Assembly: GCA_024128875.1 (NCBI GenBank)
Contig: JAMYFF010000005.1
Coordinates: forward strand, 223,523 to 287,522
Reading direction: 5' to 3'
Origin: Salinilacustrithrix flava
Lineage (GTDB): Bacteria > Actinomycetota > Acidimicrobiia > Acidimicrobiales > Salinilacustritrichaceae
DNA length: 64,000 bases
The position numbers and the translations under genes are program-made. Positions within the stretch are counted from its first letter, which is position 1. The number at the start of each line of letters is the position of its first letter. The notes beneath the pieces were generated by a model. That model was not told the DNA's origin. It was given only the letters and a program-made list of their open reading frames with translations, and made no database searches. Below are positions 1 to 8,441 of this stretch, piece after piece.

Positions 1-181
1 ACTTCGAAGAACATCGCTTCCGCCTATCCGGTCCCACCCGGCGCCGTCCGGCCCGCTGCCGGTCCTGTGGTTGCGCTGCCCGGTGCATCGGCACGGTGCG
101 CCCGCGCCTGGATGTGACGTCCGCACCTCCCCGCATGGTCCAGGTGCACCATCGCGACGGTCCCAGGGCCGGGTGGTCACA

Positions 182-1639
182 TCAGGCGGGCACCTCGATG
201 CCGAGCTCGGCGGCCTTGGTCTCGACGGCGTCGGGGAAGATGTTCTTGATCAGGTAGAGGTCCTGGACGATGCGGTAGTCCGGCGCCATGCCCTTCGCGT
301 AGCGCTCCATGTAGGCGAGCTGCTTGGCGACGAGCACCAGCTCACGCGGGCCCTTCGCGGCATAGCTGTCCATGAGGTCGATGCTCATCTTCATCATCTC
401 GCCCAGGTTCATCCCGCCGATGCCGGCCTGGAGCATGGGGCCGAGGATCATCGAGAGGCGCATGCCGAGCTCCTCGTCGGAGCCGACGTCGTCGGGGAAC
501 ACGCCGACCTTCCGGTAGGCCCGAGCGACGCGGGTGAAGTCCCCGTCGATCATGCAGGTGTAGAGGATGTCCTTGATCACCTCCCGGTACTCGGGGGTGA
601 GCTCGCCCATGATCCCGAAGTCGAGGAAGCTGGCCCGGCCGTCGGGCAGGAACCAGATGTTGCCGGCGTGCATGTCACCGTGGAACGGGCCGTGCACGCA
701 CACCGACTCGATCCACACCTTGGCTCCCCAGCGCAGCATCAGCTCACCGTCGATGCCCTGGCGGGCCATGGCCTCGAACTCGTCGAGCGGGGTGCCGGTC
801 ATGCGCTCCATGCAGATGGTGCGGGGCCCGCACCAGTTCCAGTGCACCTCGGGCGCAGTGATGTTCTCGTTGTCGCCGAAGTGCCCGATCTTGTCCCGGA
901 ACGCCGCCTGGCGCGTGGCCTCGAGCGCGGGCACGAGCTCCTGGAAGTTGACCTCGGCCGCGTCCTCGATGATGGCGACCGGATCGACCGACGACAGCCT
1001 GTCCCACCGCTCGACCAGCCGGGCGATGCGCCACATGATCCGCAGATCGGCGGTGAACAGGGCCCGGATGCCCGGCCGCTGCAGCTTGAGCACCGCCTCG
1101 CGGCCGTCGGGCAGCACGCAGGCGTGGACCTGACCGATCGAGGCCGATGCCAGGGGCTCGTCGTCGAAGTGGCGGAACAGCTCCTCCGGCGGGCGGCCCA
1201 GGTCCTCCTCCACGATCCGGCGGGCCGTGGCGCGGTCGAAGGCGGGCACCTCGTCGAGGGTGCGCTGGCAGGCGTCAGCGAGCGGCGCCGGGAACACGCC
1301 CGGCGAGGACGCCATGATCTGGCCGAGCTTCACGAACGCGGGGCCGAGCCGCTCGAAGGCGTCGACGGCCCCCGCGGACGCGGCATCCCACCAGCCATCG
1401 GCTCCACGGCGACGGACGAGGGACCACCGGCGACGCAGCAGGGCGCGCACGATGCTCGACACCAACGTCCACCAGATGAGGGCACCGCGGCGGATCTCGG
1501 CCAGGCCCAGCACGGTGAGGTCCGGGGCGTCGACCCGCAGCGCCTCGGCGGGCGGGCCGTCGGCGTAGGGGCCGCGGAAGTCCGGGATGGGCTCGGGGGC
1601 GTCCGGTCCGATGGTGCCGACCGGTGCGGCTGCGCTCAT
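182..1639 (-). CDS. ABC1/AarF (UbiB-like) atypical kinase family protein
   Basis: This 485-residue protein belongs to the ABC1/ADCK/UbiB family of atypical protein-kinase-like ATPases, linked elsewhere to quinone or lipid metabolism. Family motifs are visible: FVKLGQ at about 102-107 (KxGQ), EEDLG at about 144-148, the Ala-rich loop ASASIGQVH at about 164-172, the ATP-contacting Lys in VLKLQRPG near 185, then FHGDMHAGNIWF and FLDFG (DFG-type metal site) further on. The ATG at 1637-1639 is chosen because it overlaps the lgt stop as ATGA, which suggests translational coupling as the third gene of a thioesterase-lgt-kinase operon. The first 40 residues are Pro/Ala-rich and probably disordered. 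The family call is solid; the substrate is unknown. Confidence 0.9.
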   Translation of the reverse strand: MSAAAPVGTIGPDAPEPIPDFRGPYADGPPAEALRVDAPDLTVLGLAEIRRGALIWWTLVSSIVRALLRRRWSLVRRRGADGWWDAASAGAVDAFERLGPAFVKLGQIMASSPGVFPAPLADACQRTLDEVPAFDRATARRIVEEDLGRPPEELFRHFDDEPLASASIGQVHACVLPDGREAVLKLQRPGIRALFTADLRIMWRIARLVERWDRLSSVDPVAIIEDAAEVNFQELVPALEATRQAAFRDKIGHFGDNENITAPEVHWNWCGPRTICMERMTGTPLDEFEAMARQGIDGELMLRWGAKVWIESVCVHGPFHGDMHAGNIWFLPDGRASFLDFGIMGELTPEYREVIKDILYTCMIDGDFTRVARAYRKVGVFPDDVGSDEELGMRLSMILGPMLQAGIGGMNLGEMMKMSIDLMDSYAAKGPRELVLVAKQLAYMERYAKGMAPDYRIVQDLYLIKNIFPDAVETKAAELGIEVPA

Positions 1640-2490
1640 CGAGGGTTCTTCGACGCCCCCGTCTCGGTGTCCTGGCTCTCGCCCGCCTCGGCGTCTGCCG
1701 GACGGCGCTGCCACCACAGGAACCACAGGGCAGCCGCCACGATCGTGAGCCCGCTCACCCAGATGTTGACCCGCACGCCGGCGATGCGGGTGGCGGTGTC
1801 GATCCGCAGCGCCTCCACCCACAGCCGCCCGAGCGCGTACCCGCCGACGTAGAGCACGAAGAGCTGGCCGGGGCGGAGGACCTTGCGGCGGCCGAGGACG
1901 ACGAGGATCGCGGCGAGGACCAGGTTCCACAGCGCCTCGTAGAGGAACGTGGGGTGGAAGGTCTCCACCGCCTCGTAGCCATCCGGACGGCGGTCGGGAT
2001 CGATCTCCAGACCCCACGGCAGGTCGGTGGGCCGGCCGAACAGCTCCTGGTTGAACCAGTTGCCGAGGCGACCGATCGCCTGGGCGACCGGCAGCGCCGG
2101 CGCGACGGCATCCATCAGCGTCGGCACGTCGTAGCCCTTGCGGCGGGCCACGGCGACACCGACGATGGCGCCCAGCAGGATGGCCCCCGGGATGCCGAGG
2201 CCGCCCTCCCAGACCTTGACGATGTCCTCGGGGGCGTCGTCGAAGCGGTGCCAGTCGGTGACGACGTGGTAGAGCCGGGCGCCGACGAAGCCGGCCGGGA
2301 TGGCCCACACGGCGACGTCGCCGATGGCGTCGGTGTCGTCTCCGGTGAGCGACGCCCAACGCCGGCGGGCGATCCCGACGGCGACGATGGCGCCGATCGC
2401 GATGAACAGGCCGTAGGCCCGCAGCTCGAGCGGCCCGATCGAGATCGAGTTGTCGGGCGGGCTGGGCAGGGCGGCGAGGAGGGCGAGCAT
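1636..2490 (-). CDS. lgt: prolipoprotein diacylglyceryl transferase
   Basis: Lgt transfers diacylglycerol from phosphatidylglycerol to the lipobox cysteine of prelipoproteins in the membrane. The 284-residue product has about seven hydrophobic segments and the Lgt signature GRLGNWFNQELFGRPT around residues 130-145, with GGLGIPGA upstream of it. Where E. coli Lgt has a His in the latter loop, this protein has Ile-Pro; to my recollection actinobacterial Lgts also lack that His. The last 25 residues are charged and cytoplasmic. The ATG overlaps the upstream thioesterase stop, and its own stop overlaps the downstream kinase start, so three genes appear co-translated. In many actinobacteria lgt lies by trpA, so this context is different. 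Confidence 0.95.
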   Translation of the reverse strand: MLALLAALPSPPDNSISIGPLELRAYGLFIAIGAIVAVGIARRRWASLTGDDTDAIGDVAVWAIPAGFVGARLYHVVTDWHRFDDAPEDIVKVWEGGLGIPGAILLGAIVGVAVARRKGYDVPTLMDAVAPALPVAQAIGRLGNWFNQELFGRPTDLPWGLEIDPDRRPDGYEAVETFHPTFLYEALWNLVLAAILVVLGRRKVLRPGQLFVLYVGGYALGRLWVEALRIDTATRIAGVRVNIWVSGLTIVAAALWFLWWQRRPADAEAGESQDTETGASKNPR

Positions 2491-3380
2491 CAGCCGTTGC
2501 GCCCCTGCAGCTCGGAGGCGTGCGAGCTGAAGGCGGTGAGGGGATCGAAGTCCAGCTCCATCAGGGAAGCAGTCTGGCTCGCGACGGCGAGCAGCTGTCC
2601 GTCCTCGGTCCAGACGTTGGCGATGCCGTGCCCGTAGCTGCCCACGGCCAGGTTGGGCCGCAGGTCGAGCAGGATCCACTCGGTCTCCGCGGCCGCCCCG
2701 ATGCGGATGGTGTTGTCGAGGCTGGTGCCGGCCCCGGTGACCCCGCAGCCCCGGACGATGGAGAGCGGCACCAGGTCGGCCAGGTACCCGGCGATGGCCG
2801 GCGTCACCGGGCCGCGGTCGCTGCGGCGGAGCCACAGGCAGACCCGCCCGGGCCCCGGGTCGGGGTGCCGGCGGATCTCGGCGGTGCGGACCTCGACAGC
2901 GGTGTGCCACCCCGCTTCGCCGTGCCGGCCGCTGGGCCGGAACCCCACGTCCCCCTCACCGGGCGGGCTGACCTCGGGCCGCTCCTCGAAGGTGCCGGCC
3001 AGCCCGTCGGCCTTCAGCACGCCGCAGGCGCCGAGGGAGGCGAAGACCACGCCGTCGTCGGTGGTCGCGGTCACACGGACCTGGCTCGTCCGTCGGCCGG
3101 CGGCCAGCACCTCGACCTGGAGGTCGACTGTGCGGCCGAGCATCGCGGTGGAGACGAACTGGGTCGTGCACCACAGCGCGTCCCGGCCGGTCTCGGCAGC
3201 GGCCGCGGCCACCGAGAGGGCCACGGCGGCGCCCCCGTAGAGGCGCTCGTCGGCGCGGGCCAGGCGGGAGGTGACGTCGAAGGCGAAGCGGCCCGATCCG
3301 ACCTCGCGGAGCCCGAGGAAGTCCTCGTCGGCGGCGACCCGGGCGTCGTGGTCCATCGGCACGGCACCAGCATCGTCCAT
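2490..3380 (-). CDS. TesB-like acyl-CoA thioesterase (double hotdog)
   Basis: The 296-residue protein looks like an acyl-CoA thioesterase II-type double-hotdog enzyme. The N-terminal half holds FAFDVTSRLARADERLYGG and the hotdog helix segment. The C-terminal half holds SLDNTIRIG, equivalent to the SLDH catalytic segment of TesB, followed by a beta-rich end. The likely reaction is hydrolysis of an acyl-CoA to free acid and CoA. The first ATG (3378-3380) is used; a second in-frame ATG at 3354-3356 is possible. It is first in the operon with lgt and the ABC1 kinase. The 67-bp gap to the divergent gene at 3448 must hold promoters for both directions. Confidence 0.8.
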   Translation of the reverse strand: MDDAGAVPMDHDARVAADEDFLGLREVGSGRFAFDVTSRLARADERLYGGAAVALSVAAAAAETGRDALWCTTQFVSTAMLGRTVDLQVEVLAAGRRTSQVRVTATTDDGVVFASLGACGVLKADGLAGTFEERPEVSPPGEGDVGFRPSGRHGEAGWHTAVEVRTAEIRRHPDPGPGRVCLWLRRSDRGPVTPAIAGYLADLVPLSIVRGCGVTGAGTSLDNTIRIGAAAETEWILLDLRPNLAVGSYGHGIANVWTEDGQLLAVASQTASLMELDFDPLTAFSSHASELQGRNG

Positions 3381-3447
3381 GTCCGGACCTGCGCCACAAC
3401 CGGCGCGCCCCGCCGCGATGCGTCGGGGCGCCCGTACCCTTCGGGGG

Positions 3448-4107
3448 ATGGTGCCCGACGACGACCGCTCCACCCGAGACGAGGTGCTGGCCGTGGTCCG
3501 CGCCGCGGCTGGGAAGGGCCTCGAGCTGGCCGGGACGGGTGCCGGCGCGCTGGGGAGCGGCGTGGACGAGGCCCTGCGGGTGCTGGTCGACCGGCGCGTC
3601 GAACGTGCGCTCCGCCCGTCTGCACCGGCGGTGTCGGCCACCGAGCTGGTCGATGCCCTCGGCACGAGCAGCTCCGCCATGTCGCCGTGGCTGGGCGCGG
3701 GTGCGGCCCGCCTGGCACGCAGCGGCCGCGCCGCCCGGTTCGTGGGCGGGCGCACCCCCGTGGGCCTCGCCGTGCGCTTCGGGCCGGCGCTCTTCCAGGC
3801 GGTCAGCGCCAACCTGCGCGGGCTCGACGCCGCCATCGCCCACCTCGTCACCCGGGCCCGCGACCACCGGATCGACCCCGACCCCCGTCGCCTCCGCACC
3901 GCGGTCGTGCAGGCCCTCACCGGCGACCCGATCGACCCCGACGCCGAGGCCGACCCGTCCGCCCTCGCTCGCGTGTGGCTCGGCGACGCCGGCCGGAGCG
4001 TCGTCCCCTTCGGGCTCGGCCGCATCAACGGGCTGAACCGGGGCCGCACCCCCGACGCGGTCGCCGCCGCGCTCGCCTCCATCGACGTGCGCCACCTGCG
4101 CGACTGA
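3448..4107 (+). CDS. conserved hypothetical protein, Ala/Arg-rich
   Basis: I do not recognise this 219-residue protein. It starts with an acidic DDDRSTRDE segment, then long Ala/Gly/Val-rich amphipathic helices, including an AGKGLELAGTGAGALGSG stretch, a possible membrane-associated region near GRTPVGLAVRFGPALFQAV, and an Arg/Asp-rich tail. No catalytic motif or signal peptide is visible. The ATG at 3448 follows a GGGGG run at close range. The gene is divergent from the thioesterase operon and convergent with the CocE hydrolase, with a hairpin between them. Its coding signal (third-position GC) is strong, so I believe the gene is real although its function is not evident. Confidence 0.65.
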   Translation: MVPDDDRSTRDEVLAVVRAAAGKGLELAGTGAGALGSGVDEALRVLVDRRVERALRPSAPAVSATELVDALGTSSSAMSPWLGAGAARLARSGRAARFVGGRTPVGLAVRFGPALFQAVSANLRGLDAAIAHLVTRARDHRIDPDPRRLRTAVVQALTGDPIDPDAEADPSALARVWLGDAGRSVVPFGLGRINGLNRGRTPDAVAAALASIDVRHLRD

Positions 4108-4112
4108 GCCGG

Positions 4113-4137
4113 CCCGCGACCTACACGAGGTCGCGGG
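4113..4137. terminator. bidirectional hairpin terminator
   Basis: CCCGCGACC at 4113-4121 pairs perfectly with GGTCGCGGG at 4129-4137 around a 7-nt loop. It lies 5 bp past the stop of the plus-strand hypothetical gene and contains the stop codon of the convergent CocE gene. There is no T tract, as is common for high-GC actinobacterial terminators. It could serve both directions. Confidence 0.55.
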
Positions 4138-6163
4138 GGATGGAGCGGTTCCAGTTCTGGGAGTGGACGCGCGGCTCCCCGTGCTGGCCGTACAGCTCGT
4201 ACGCGTCCACCTGGGCGTTCACCTCGAACGTCGTCGGAGTGCAGGTGAGCACCGTCCGCGTGAGCACCGAGACACCCCAGTCGCCGCGCTCGATCCGCCG
4301 CTCCGTGCGAGTCTCACCGCGCGCCGAGCCCACGTCGTTGCCGCTGATCGAGAACCACTCGTTCGACACGCGGCGCACCACCGTTCCGGTCTCGTCGATG
4401 CGGAAGGCTCCCTGGTCGTTGAAGATCTCCATCGTCGACGTGCCGGTCGCCAGGTCGCGGGTGGTGCGCCAGTGGTGCTCGCCCGCCTGCAGCCGGGTCG
4501 TCGGGTCGGGCGGTGACCCCTCCGGCTCACCGAACGGGCGCAGGTCGTCGTCCTCGGGCCGAGGCGCCCGCACCGGCAGCTCCAGCCGGCAGCCCTCGGT
4601 GTGCAACGTGAGGGTCACGGGTTCCGGAGCCGGCCAGGCGAGGGGCCAGTACGAGCTCGAGATCGACACCCGCAGGTGGTGGCCGGCCGGGAATCGCTGG
4701 GCGATGCCGTTCAACGGCACCTCCACCTGGTAGTGCTGGCCCGGTCGGAGCGGTTCGGGGTGCTCGTCGCTGTCCCGGTGCGTCAGGTTGAGGAGCCCGT
4801 AGGTCACCCGGCTCGCCTCGCCGTCCGGCGCCACGTCAGACAGCCGGACGGCGACCATGGCGACCGGCTGGTCGGCAGAGACGTCGAGGGTCACCGACGG
4901 TCGACCGAAGATCTCGAGGTCCTCGACCAGCGCATCGCTCTGGAACACCAGGGCACCGCCGTCCTCCTCTCGCTGGTCCGACGGCAGGTCGGGAGTGGCG
5001 GCGTAGGACGCCCACTTGCCGGCGAACATCCCCACGCTCAGCGGCGACCGGATCTGGACCGGGCCGTCGGGGCGGTCGTGGTCGCGCCGGTCGCGCACGA
5101 GGCCGCCGTCGACCAGGTCCCACCCGAGCCCCTCGATGCCCGGCGACGGCCAGCTCGGCTCGGCCACCCACCGGCCAGGTCGGGTGCCGGGGACGGGGTC
5201 GGGCGGCGTGCTGTCCTGCATCCACGCCCGCACCATCGGCTCCTCCATGACACCGGTGTCGTGGCCCTTCAGCCAGTGGTCCCACCACCGCACGAGCTCC
5301 TGCAGGAAGCCGATCGCGGGACCGGGCACCCCCATGTGGGGGTACTTGTGCCCCCAGGGGCCGATGAGGCCCTTGCGCGGGACCTCGAGGTTCTCCATCA
5401 GCCGGAAGATCGCGTTGGTGTAGCCGTCGGCCCAGCCGCCGACGGCCAGGACCGGGCACCCGATGGCGCGGTAGTCCTCGCACACCGAGGCCGGCTTCCA
5501 GTACTCGTCGCGGCGCTGGTGTAGGAGCCAGGTCTCGAGCCACAGGCCGCTGCCCTCGAGCCGCTCGAACCACATGTCGCGCCACCGGTCGCCGACCACA
5601 TCGGGGTCGGGCGGGAGGCTGTTGAAGGCGAGCATGACGGTGGCCTCGGACAGGTTGTCCGAGAGCAGGCAGCCGCCCATGTAGTGCATGTTGTCGTGGT
5701 AGAGGTCCTCCGTCGCCGAGGCGCTGACGATGGCCTTGAGCGCCGGCGGCCGGTGGGCAGCCACCTGCAGGGCGTTGAACCCACCCCAGGAGATGCCCAT
5801 CATGCCGACGCTCCCGTCGCACCACGGCTGGTCGGCCAGCCAGGCGATGACGTCGCATGCGTCCTCGTGCTCCACCGGGCGGTACTCGTCCACGAGCACG
5901 CCGTCGGAGTTGCCGCTCCCACGCAGGTCGACCCGTACGCAGGCGTAGCCGTGGCCGGCGAGGTACGGGTGGTTGCGCGCGTCGCGGGCCCGCGTCATGT
6001 CGCCGTGGCGGTACGGGATGTACTCGAGCACTGCGGGGACGGGGCGCTCCTCGGCATCGACGGGCAGCCAGATGCGAGCGGAGAGGCGGGCGCCGTCTCG
6101 CGCCGGGATGAACGTGTGCTCGATGACGCGCACCTCGCGCGGGAGCTCGGTCACGGTCTCCAT
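4121..6163 (-). CDS. CocE/NonD family hydrolase
   Basis: A 680-residue alpha/beta hydrolase of the CocE/X-Pro dipeptidyl-peptidase S15 family, acting on esters, amides or acyl-peptides. The nucleophile elbow is GISWGG with Ser near 125. The acid is probably in GGWADGYTN and the catalytic His in GPWGHKYPH. The C-terminal jelly-roll domain follows, with VTLDVSADQPVAMVAVRL. Typical members have about 550-600 residues, and this one carries roughly 100 extra C-terminal residues of unknown role. No signal peptide is seen, so it is probably cytoplasmic. The start has a GGAGGA Shine-Dalgarno about 7 bp upstream. It begins 16 bp after the ATP-grasp gene, so the two are almost certainly one operon, pairing a ligase with a hydrolase. 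Confidence 0.9.
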   Translation of the reverse strand: METVTELPREVRVIEHTFIPARDGARLSARIWLPVDAEERPVPAVLEYIPYRHGDMTRARDARNHPYLAGHGYACVRVDLRGSGNSDGVLVDEYRPVEHEDACDVIAWLADQPWCDGSVGMMGISWGGFNALQVAAHRPPALKAIVSASATEDLYHDNMHYMGGCLLSDNLSEATVMLAFNSLPPDPDVVGDRWRDMWFERLEGSGLWLETWLLHQRRDEYWKPASVCEDYRAIGCPVLAVGGWADGYTNAIFRLMENLEVPRKGLIGPWGHKYPHMGVPGPAIGFLQELVRWWDHWLKGHDTGVMEEPMVRAWMQDSTPPDPVPGTRPGRWVAEPSWPSPGIEGLGWDLVDGGLVRDRRDHDRPDGPVQIRSPLSVGMFAGKWASYAATPDLPSDQREEDGGALVFQSDALVEDLEIFGRPSVTLDVSADQPVAMVAVRLSDVAPDGEASRVTYGLLNLTHRDSDEHPEPLRPGQHYQVEVPLNGIAQRFPAGHHLRVSISSSYWPLAWPAPEPVTLTLHTEGCRLELPVRAPRPEDDDLRPFGEPEGSPPDPTTRLQAGEHHWRTTRDLATGTSTMEIFNDQGAFRIDETGTVVRRVSNEWFSISGNDVGSARGETRTERRIERGDWGVSVLTRTVLTCTPTTFEVNAQVDAYELYGQHGEPRVHSQNWNRSIPRDLV

Positions 6164-6179
6164 GCGTGGGTCCTCCGGA

Positions 6180-7478
6180 TCAGCGATCGCCCGACGGGGG
6201 CGGGTCGAACTCGAACAGCAACGACGAGCTGAGCTCCTGCCAGCGGCGCTCCAGATCGTCGGGGTCGTCGCCGCCGAGGTACACGTCGCCGAGGCCGTAG
6301 TTGTAGGAGTCCTGGTGGGGCAGGTCGGCGAGCCGGTCGCCGGGCTCGACCTTGATGGTGAACACCGTCTCCGGGAACCGGCGCTCGAGCTCCGCCAGCT
6401 CCTGCTCGCTCGGCACGCGGGTGACCACCCCGTCCTCCCGGTGCAGGATGATGCACTTCGAGGCGACCTCGTAGGTCCCCTTGTCGTCCGGGATCCTCGG
6501 CTCCATCCCGAGGGCCACGTCGAGTGCGATCTGGTGGTTGGAGACGCCGTCGACCTTGGCGAAGAGGTCGCTGTGGGACTGGGAGATGCGGGTGTTCACC
6601 TCGATGATGCCGAGGCGGTCCCGTTCCTCGTCCCACAGGAACTCGACGTTGAAGCAGCCGTCGTCGAACCCGATGTGGCGCAGGAAGCGCTCGCTCGCCT
6701 CGGCCATGCGGTCCTGCACCCAGCGGGGGATCTTGCTGGCCGGGTAGTCCAGGGCGACGATGCTCTCGGCTCGCTCGTCGTAGTGCATGTCGAACACGCC
6801 GTGCACACCGAACCGGCCGCGCGCCATGCTGCCCTCCGGGGCGGTCTGGCGGCCGACCAGGATCTCCTCCGCCAGGCAGGCGGTGCCGCCGAGCTCGGCG
6901 ATCTCGGGCGGCAGCTCGACCATGGCCATGACCTCGTCGAAGGCGCTGCCCACCTCCTGGACGCCGCCTCGCAGCTCGCGGACGGCGTGCGCGAGGTCGT
7001 CGTCGTCCTCGACGCGGAACCCGAGCTGGGACGAGTGCGACTTGATCGGCTTCACCCAGAAGGGGAACTCCAGACCGATCTGGTCACGGACGTCGTCGGC
7101 GAAGGGGTCGAAGGCGGCGAAGCCGGGAACGTGCTCGGGGACCGACGCGGCCTGCTCGAGCCGGCTCCAGTACTTGTGCTCGCACTTCAGCAGGCTGGTG
7201 AGCGACGGGGCTGGGATCCCCCACTCGGCCGCCAGGATCGGGGCCAGCAGGCTCGTCGGGAAGTCCCAGTGGGCGATGATCGCGTCGATGGTGCCGTCGA
7301 AGGCGTCGAGCTCGGCCCGGCCCTTCTCGAGGAGATCGTCGAAGACGAACTCGTCGGGCTCGATCAGCGGCGCGTAGCCGATGAGGTCGTGGAAGCGGAG
7401 GTGGTCGGCATCCTCCAGGGTCTCCAGCTCGTGGAGCTGCATCTCGGTCAGGCCGAGTACGAAGACGTTCTTTGGCAT
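6180..7478 (-). CDS. ATP-grasp domain carboxylate-amine ligase
   Basis: This 432-residue protein has an ATP-grasp fold and would join a carboxylate to an amine or thiol through an acyl phosphate. Residues 1-110 form a pre-ATP-grasp region. The ATP-binding core runs from about 120 to 330, with FPFWVKPIKSHSS (adenine/phosphate Lys), CLAEEILVG, and the metal-binding signature IIEVNTRISQSHSDLF. The rest is a C-terminal domain. It differs from carbamoyl-phosphate synthase or biotin carboxylase in lacking their extra domains. Its substrate is unknown. The partner CocE hydrolase, 16 bp downstream, suggests synthesis or turnover of an amide or small peptide. The start at 7478 lies 60 bp from the divergent LigD-type polymerase gene. 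Confidence 0.85.
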   Translation of the reverse strand: MPKNVFVLGLTEMQLHELETLEDADHLRFHDLIGYAPLIEPDEFVFDDLLEKGRAELDAFDGTIDAIIAHWDFPTSLLAPILAAEWGIPAPSLTSLLKCEHKYWSRLEQAASVPEHVPGFAAFDPFADDVRDQIGLEFPFWVKPIKSHSSQLGFRVEDDDDLAHAVRELRGGVQEVGSAFDEVMAMVELPPEIAELGGTACLAEEILVGRQTAPEGSMARGRFGVHGVFDMHYDERAESIVALDYPASKIPRWVQDRMAEASERFLRHIGFDDGCFNVEFLWDEERDRLGIIEVNTRISQSHSDLFAKVDGVSNHQIALDVALGMEPRIPDDKGTYEVASKCIILHREDGVVTRVPSEQELAELERRFPETVFTIKVEPGDRLADLPHQDSYNYGLGDVYLGGDDPDDLERRWQELSSSLLFEFDPPPSGDR

Positions 7479-7538
7479 GGACCGTCGGTTACCCGCTTCG
7501 GCCCCGACCTACCACCTCCCCCGCGACCTACCCTCCCG

Positions 7539-8441
7539 GTGGTGGACGCCGTGGTCACGCTGAGCAAGCCCGACAAGGTCCTGATCCCCGCCGCGGACGG
7601 GCACGCGGCGGTCACCAAGGCCGACGTGTTCGACTACGCCACCCGCATCGCCGACCGGATGCTCCCGTACATCGCCGACCGCCCCGCCGTGCTGCAGCGC
7701 TTCCCCGACGGCACGGACAGCGAGGGCTGGTACCAGAAGCACGTCCCGAAGCACTTCCCCGACTGGATCCCCACCGTGGAGCTGCCCAAGCGTGGCGGCA
7801 CCGTCCGCCACGTCGTCATCGACTCGGTCGAGGCGCTGCAGTACGTGGTGAACCAGGGCACCATCTCGATCCACGTCCTCGGCGGCACCACCTCGGCGCC
7901 CGACGTCCCCGCCGAGCTGCTGATCGACCTCGACCCCTCCATCGACGACCCGGCCCAGGTGGTGGAGGCGACGGCCGCGGTGCGGGCCCTGCTCGATGAC
8001 CTCGACGTCACCGGGTTCGTGAAGACCAGCGGCTCGCGCGGCATCCACGTGCACCTGCCCCTGCGGGGCGATGCCCGCTTCGACGCGGTGCGGGCCCTGT
8101 CGAACCACCTCGCCGTCGTCCTGGCCGAGCGCCACCCCGACCTGCTCACGGTCGAGTTCGCCAAGGACGACCGCGGCGACCGGCTCTTCGTCGACGTGCT
8201 CCGCAACGCTCCGGCCCAGCACGCCGTGGCGCCCTACACGCTGCGTCCGAAGCCCGGCGCCCCGGTGGCCGTGCCCCTGCGCTGGGACGAGGTCGACAGC
8301 AGCTGGCACCCCCAGAGCACGCCGCTCGCCTCGCTGTTCCGGCGCCTCGGGGCGCTGGCCAGCGACCCGTGGGAGGGCTTCGACGCCGCCCGCCTCCCCG
8401 CCGCCGACATCGCCGAGCGGGTGCAGCGCGTTCACCCCTGA
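7539..8441 (+). CDS. stand-alone LigD-type polymerase/primase (POL domain)
   Basis: A 300-residue archaeo-eukaryotic-primase-type polymerase of the LigD POL family, which fills gaps with ribonucleotides during NHEJ. Motifs include PAVLQRFPDG, the catalytic LLIDLDPS (DxD), SGSRGIHVHLPL (SG..G.H nucleotide-binding motif), and FAKDDRGDRLFVD followed by PYTLRPKPGAPVAVPL. There is no phosphoesterase or ligase domain. Tandem GTG codons at 7539 and 7542 are the only plausible starts and no Shine-Dalgarno is evident, so a leaderless transcript is possible. It resembles the free-standing PolD1/PolD2-type proteins of mycobacteria. A second LigD-like gene lies at 32067-33689. Confidence 0.9.
   Translation: MVDAVVTLSKPDKVLIPAADGHAAVTKADVFDYATRIADRMLPYIADRPAVLQRFPDGTDSEGWYQKHVPKHFPDWIPTVELPKRGGTVRHVVIDSVEALQYVVNQGTISIHVLGGTTSAPDVPAELLIDLDPSIDDPAQVVEATAAVRALLDDLDVTGFVKTSGSRGIHVHLPLRGDARFDAVRALSNHLAVVLAERHPDLLTVEFAKDDRGDRLFVDVLRNAPAQHAVAPYTLRPKPGAPVAVPLRWDEVDSSWHPQSTPLASLFRRLGALASDPWEGFDAARLPAADIAERVQRVHP

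Noticed and set aside
71..1852. Very long open frames antisense to real genes, e.g. 71-1852 plus, 11826-14714 plus, 43868-45898 minus
   Set aside because: They are frame shadows caused by high GC. They lack family motifs, while the opposite strand carries unmistakable conserved proteins.
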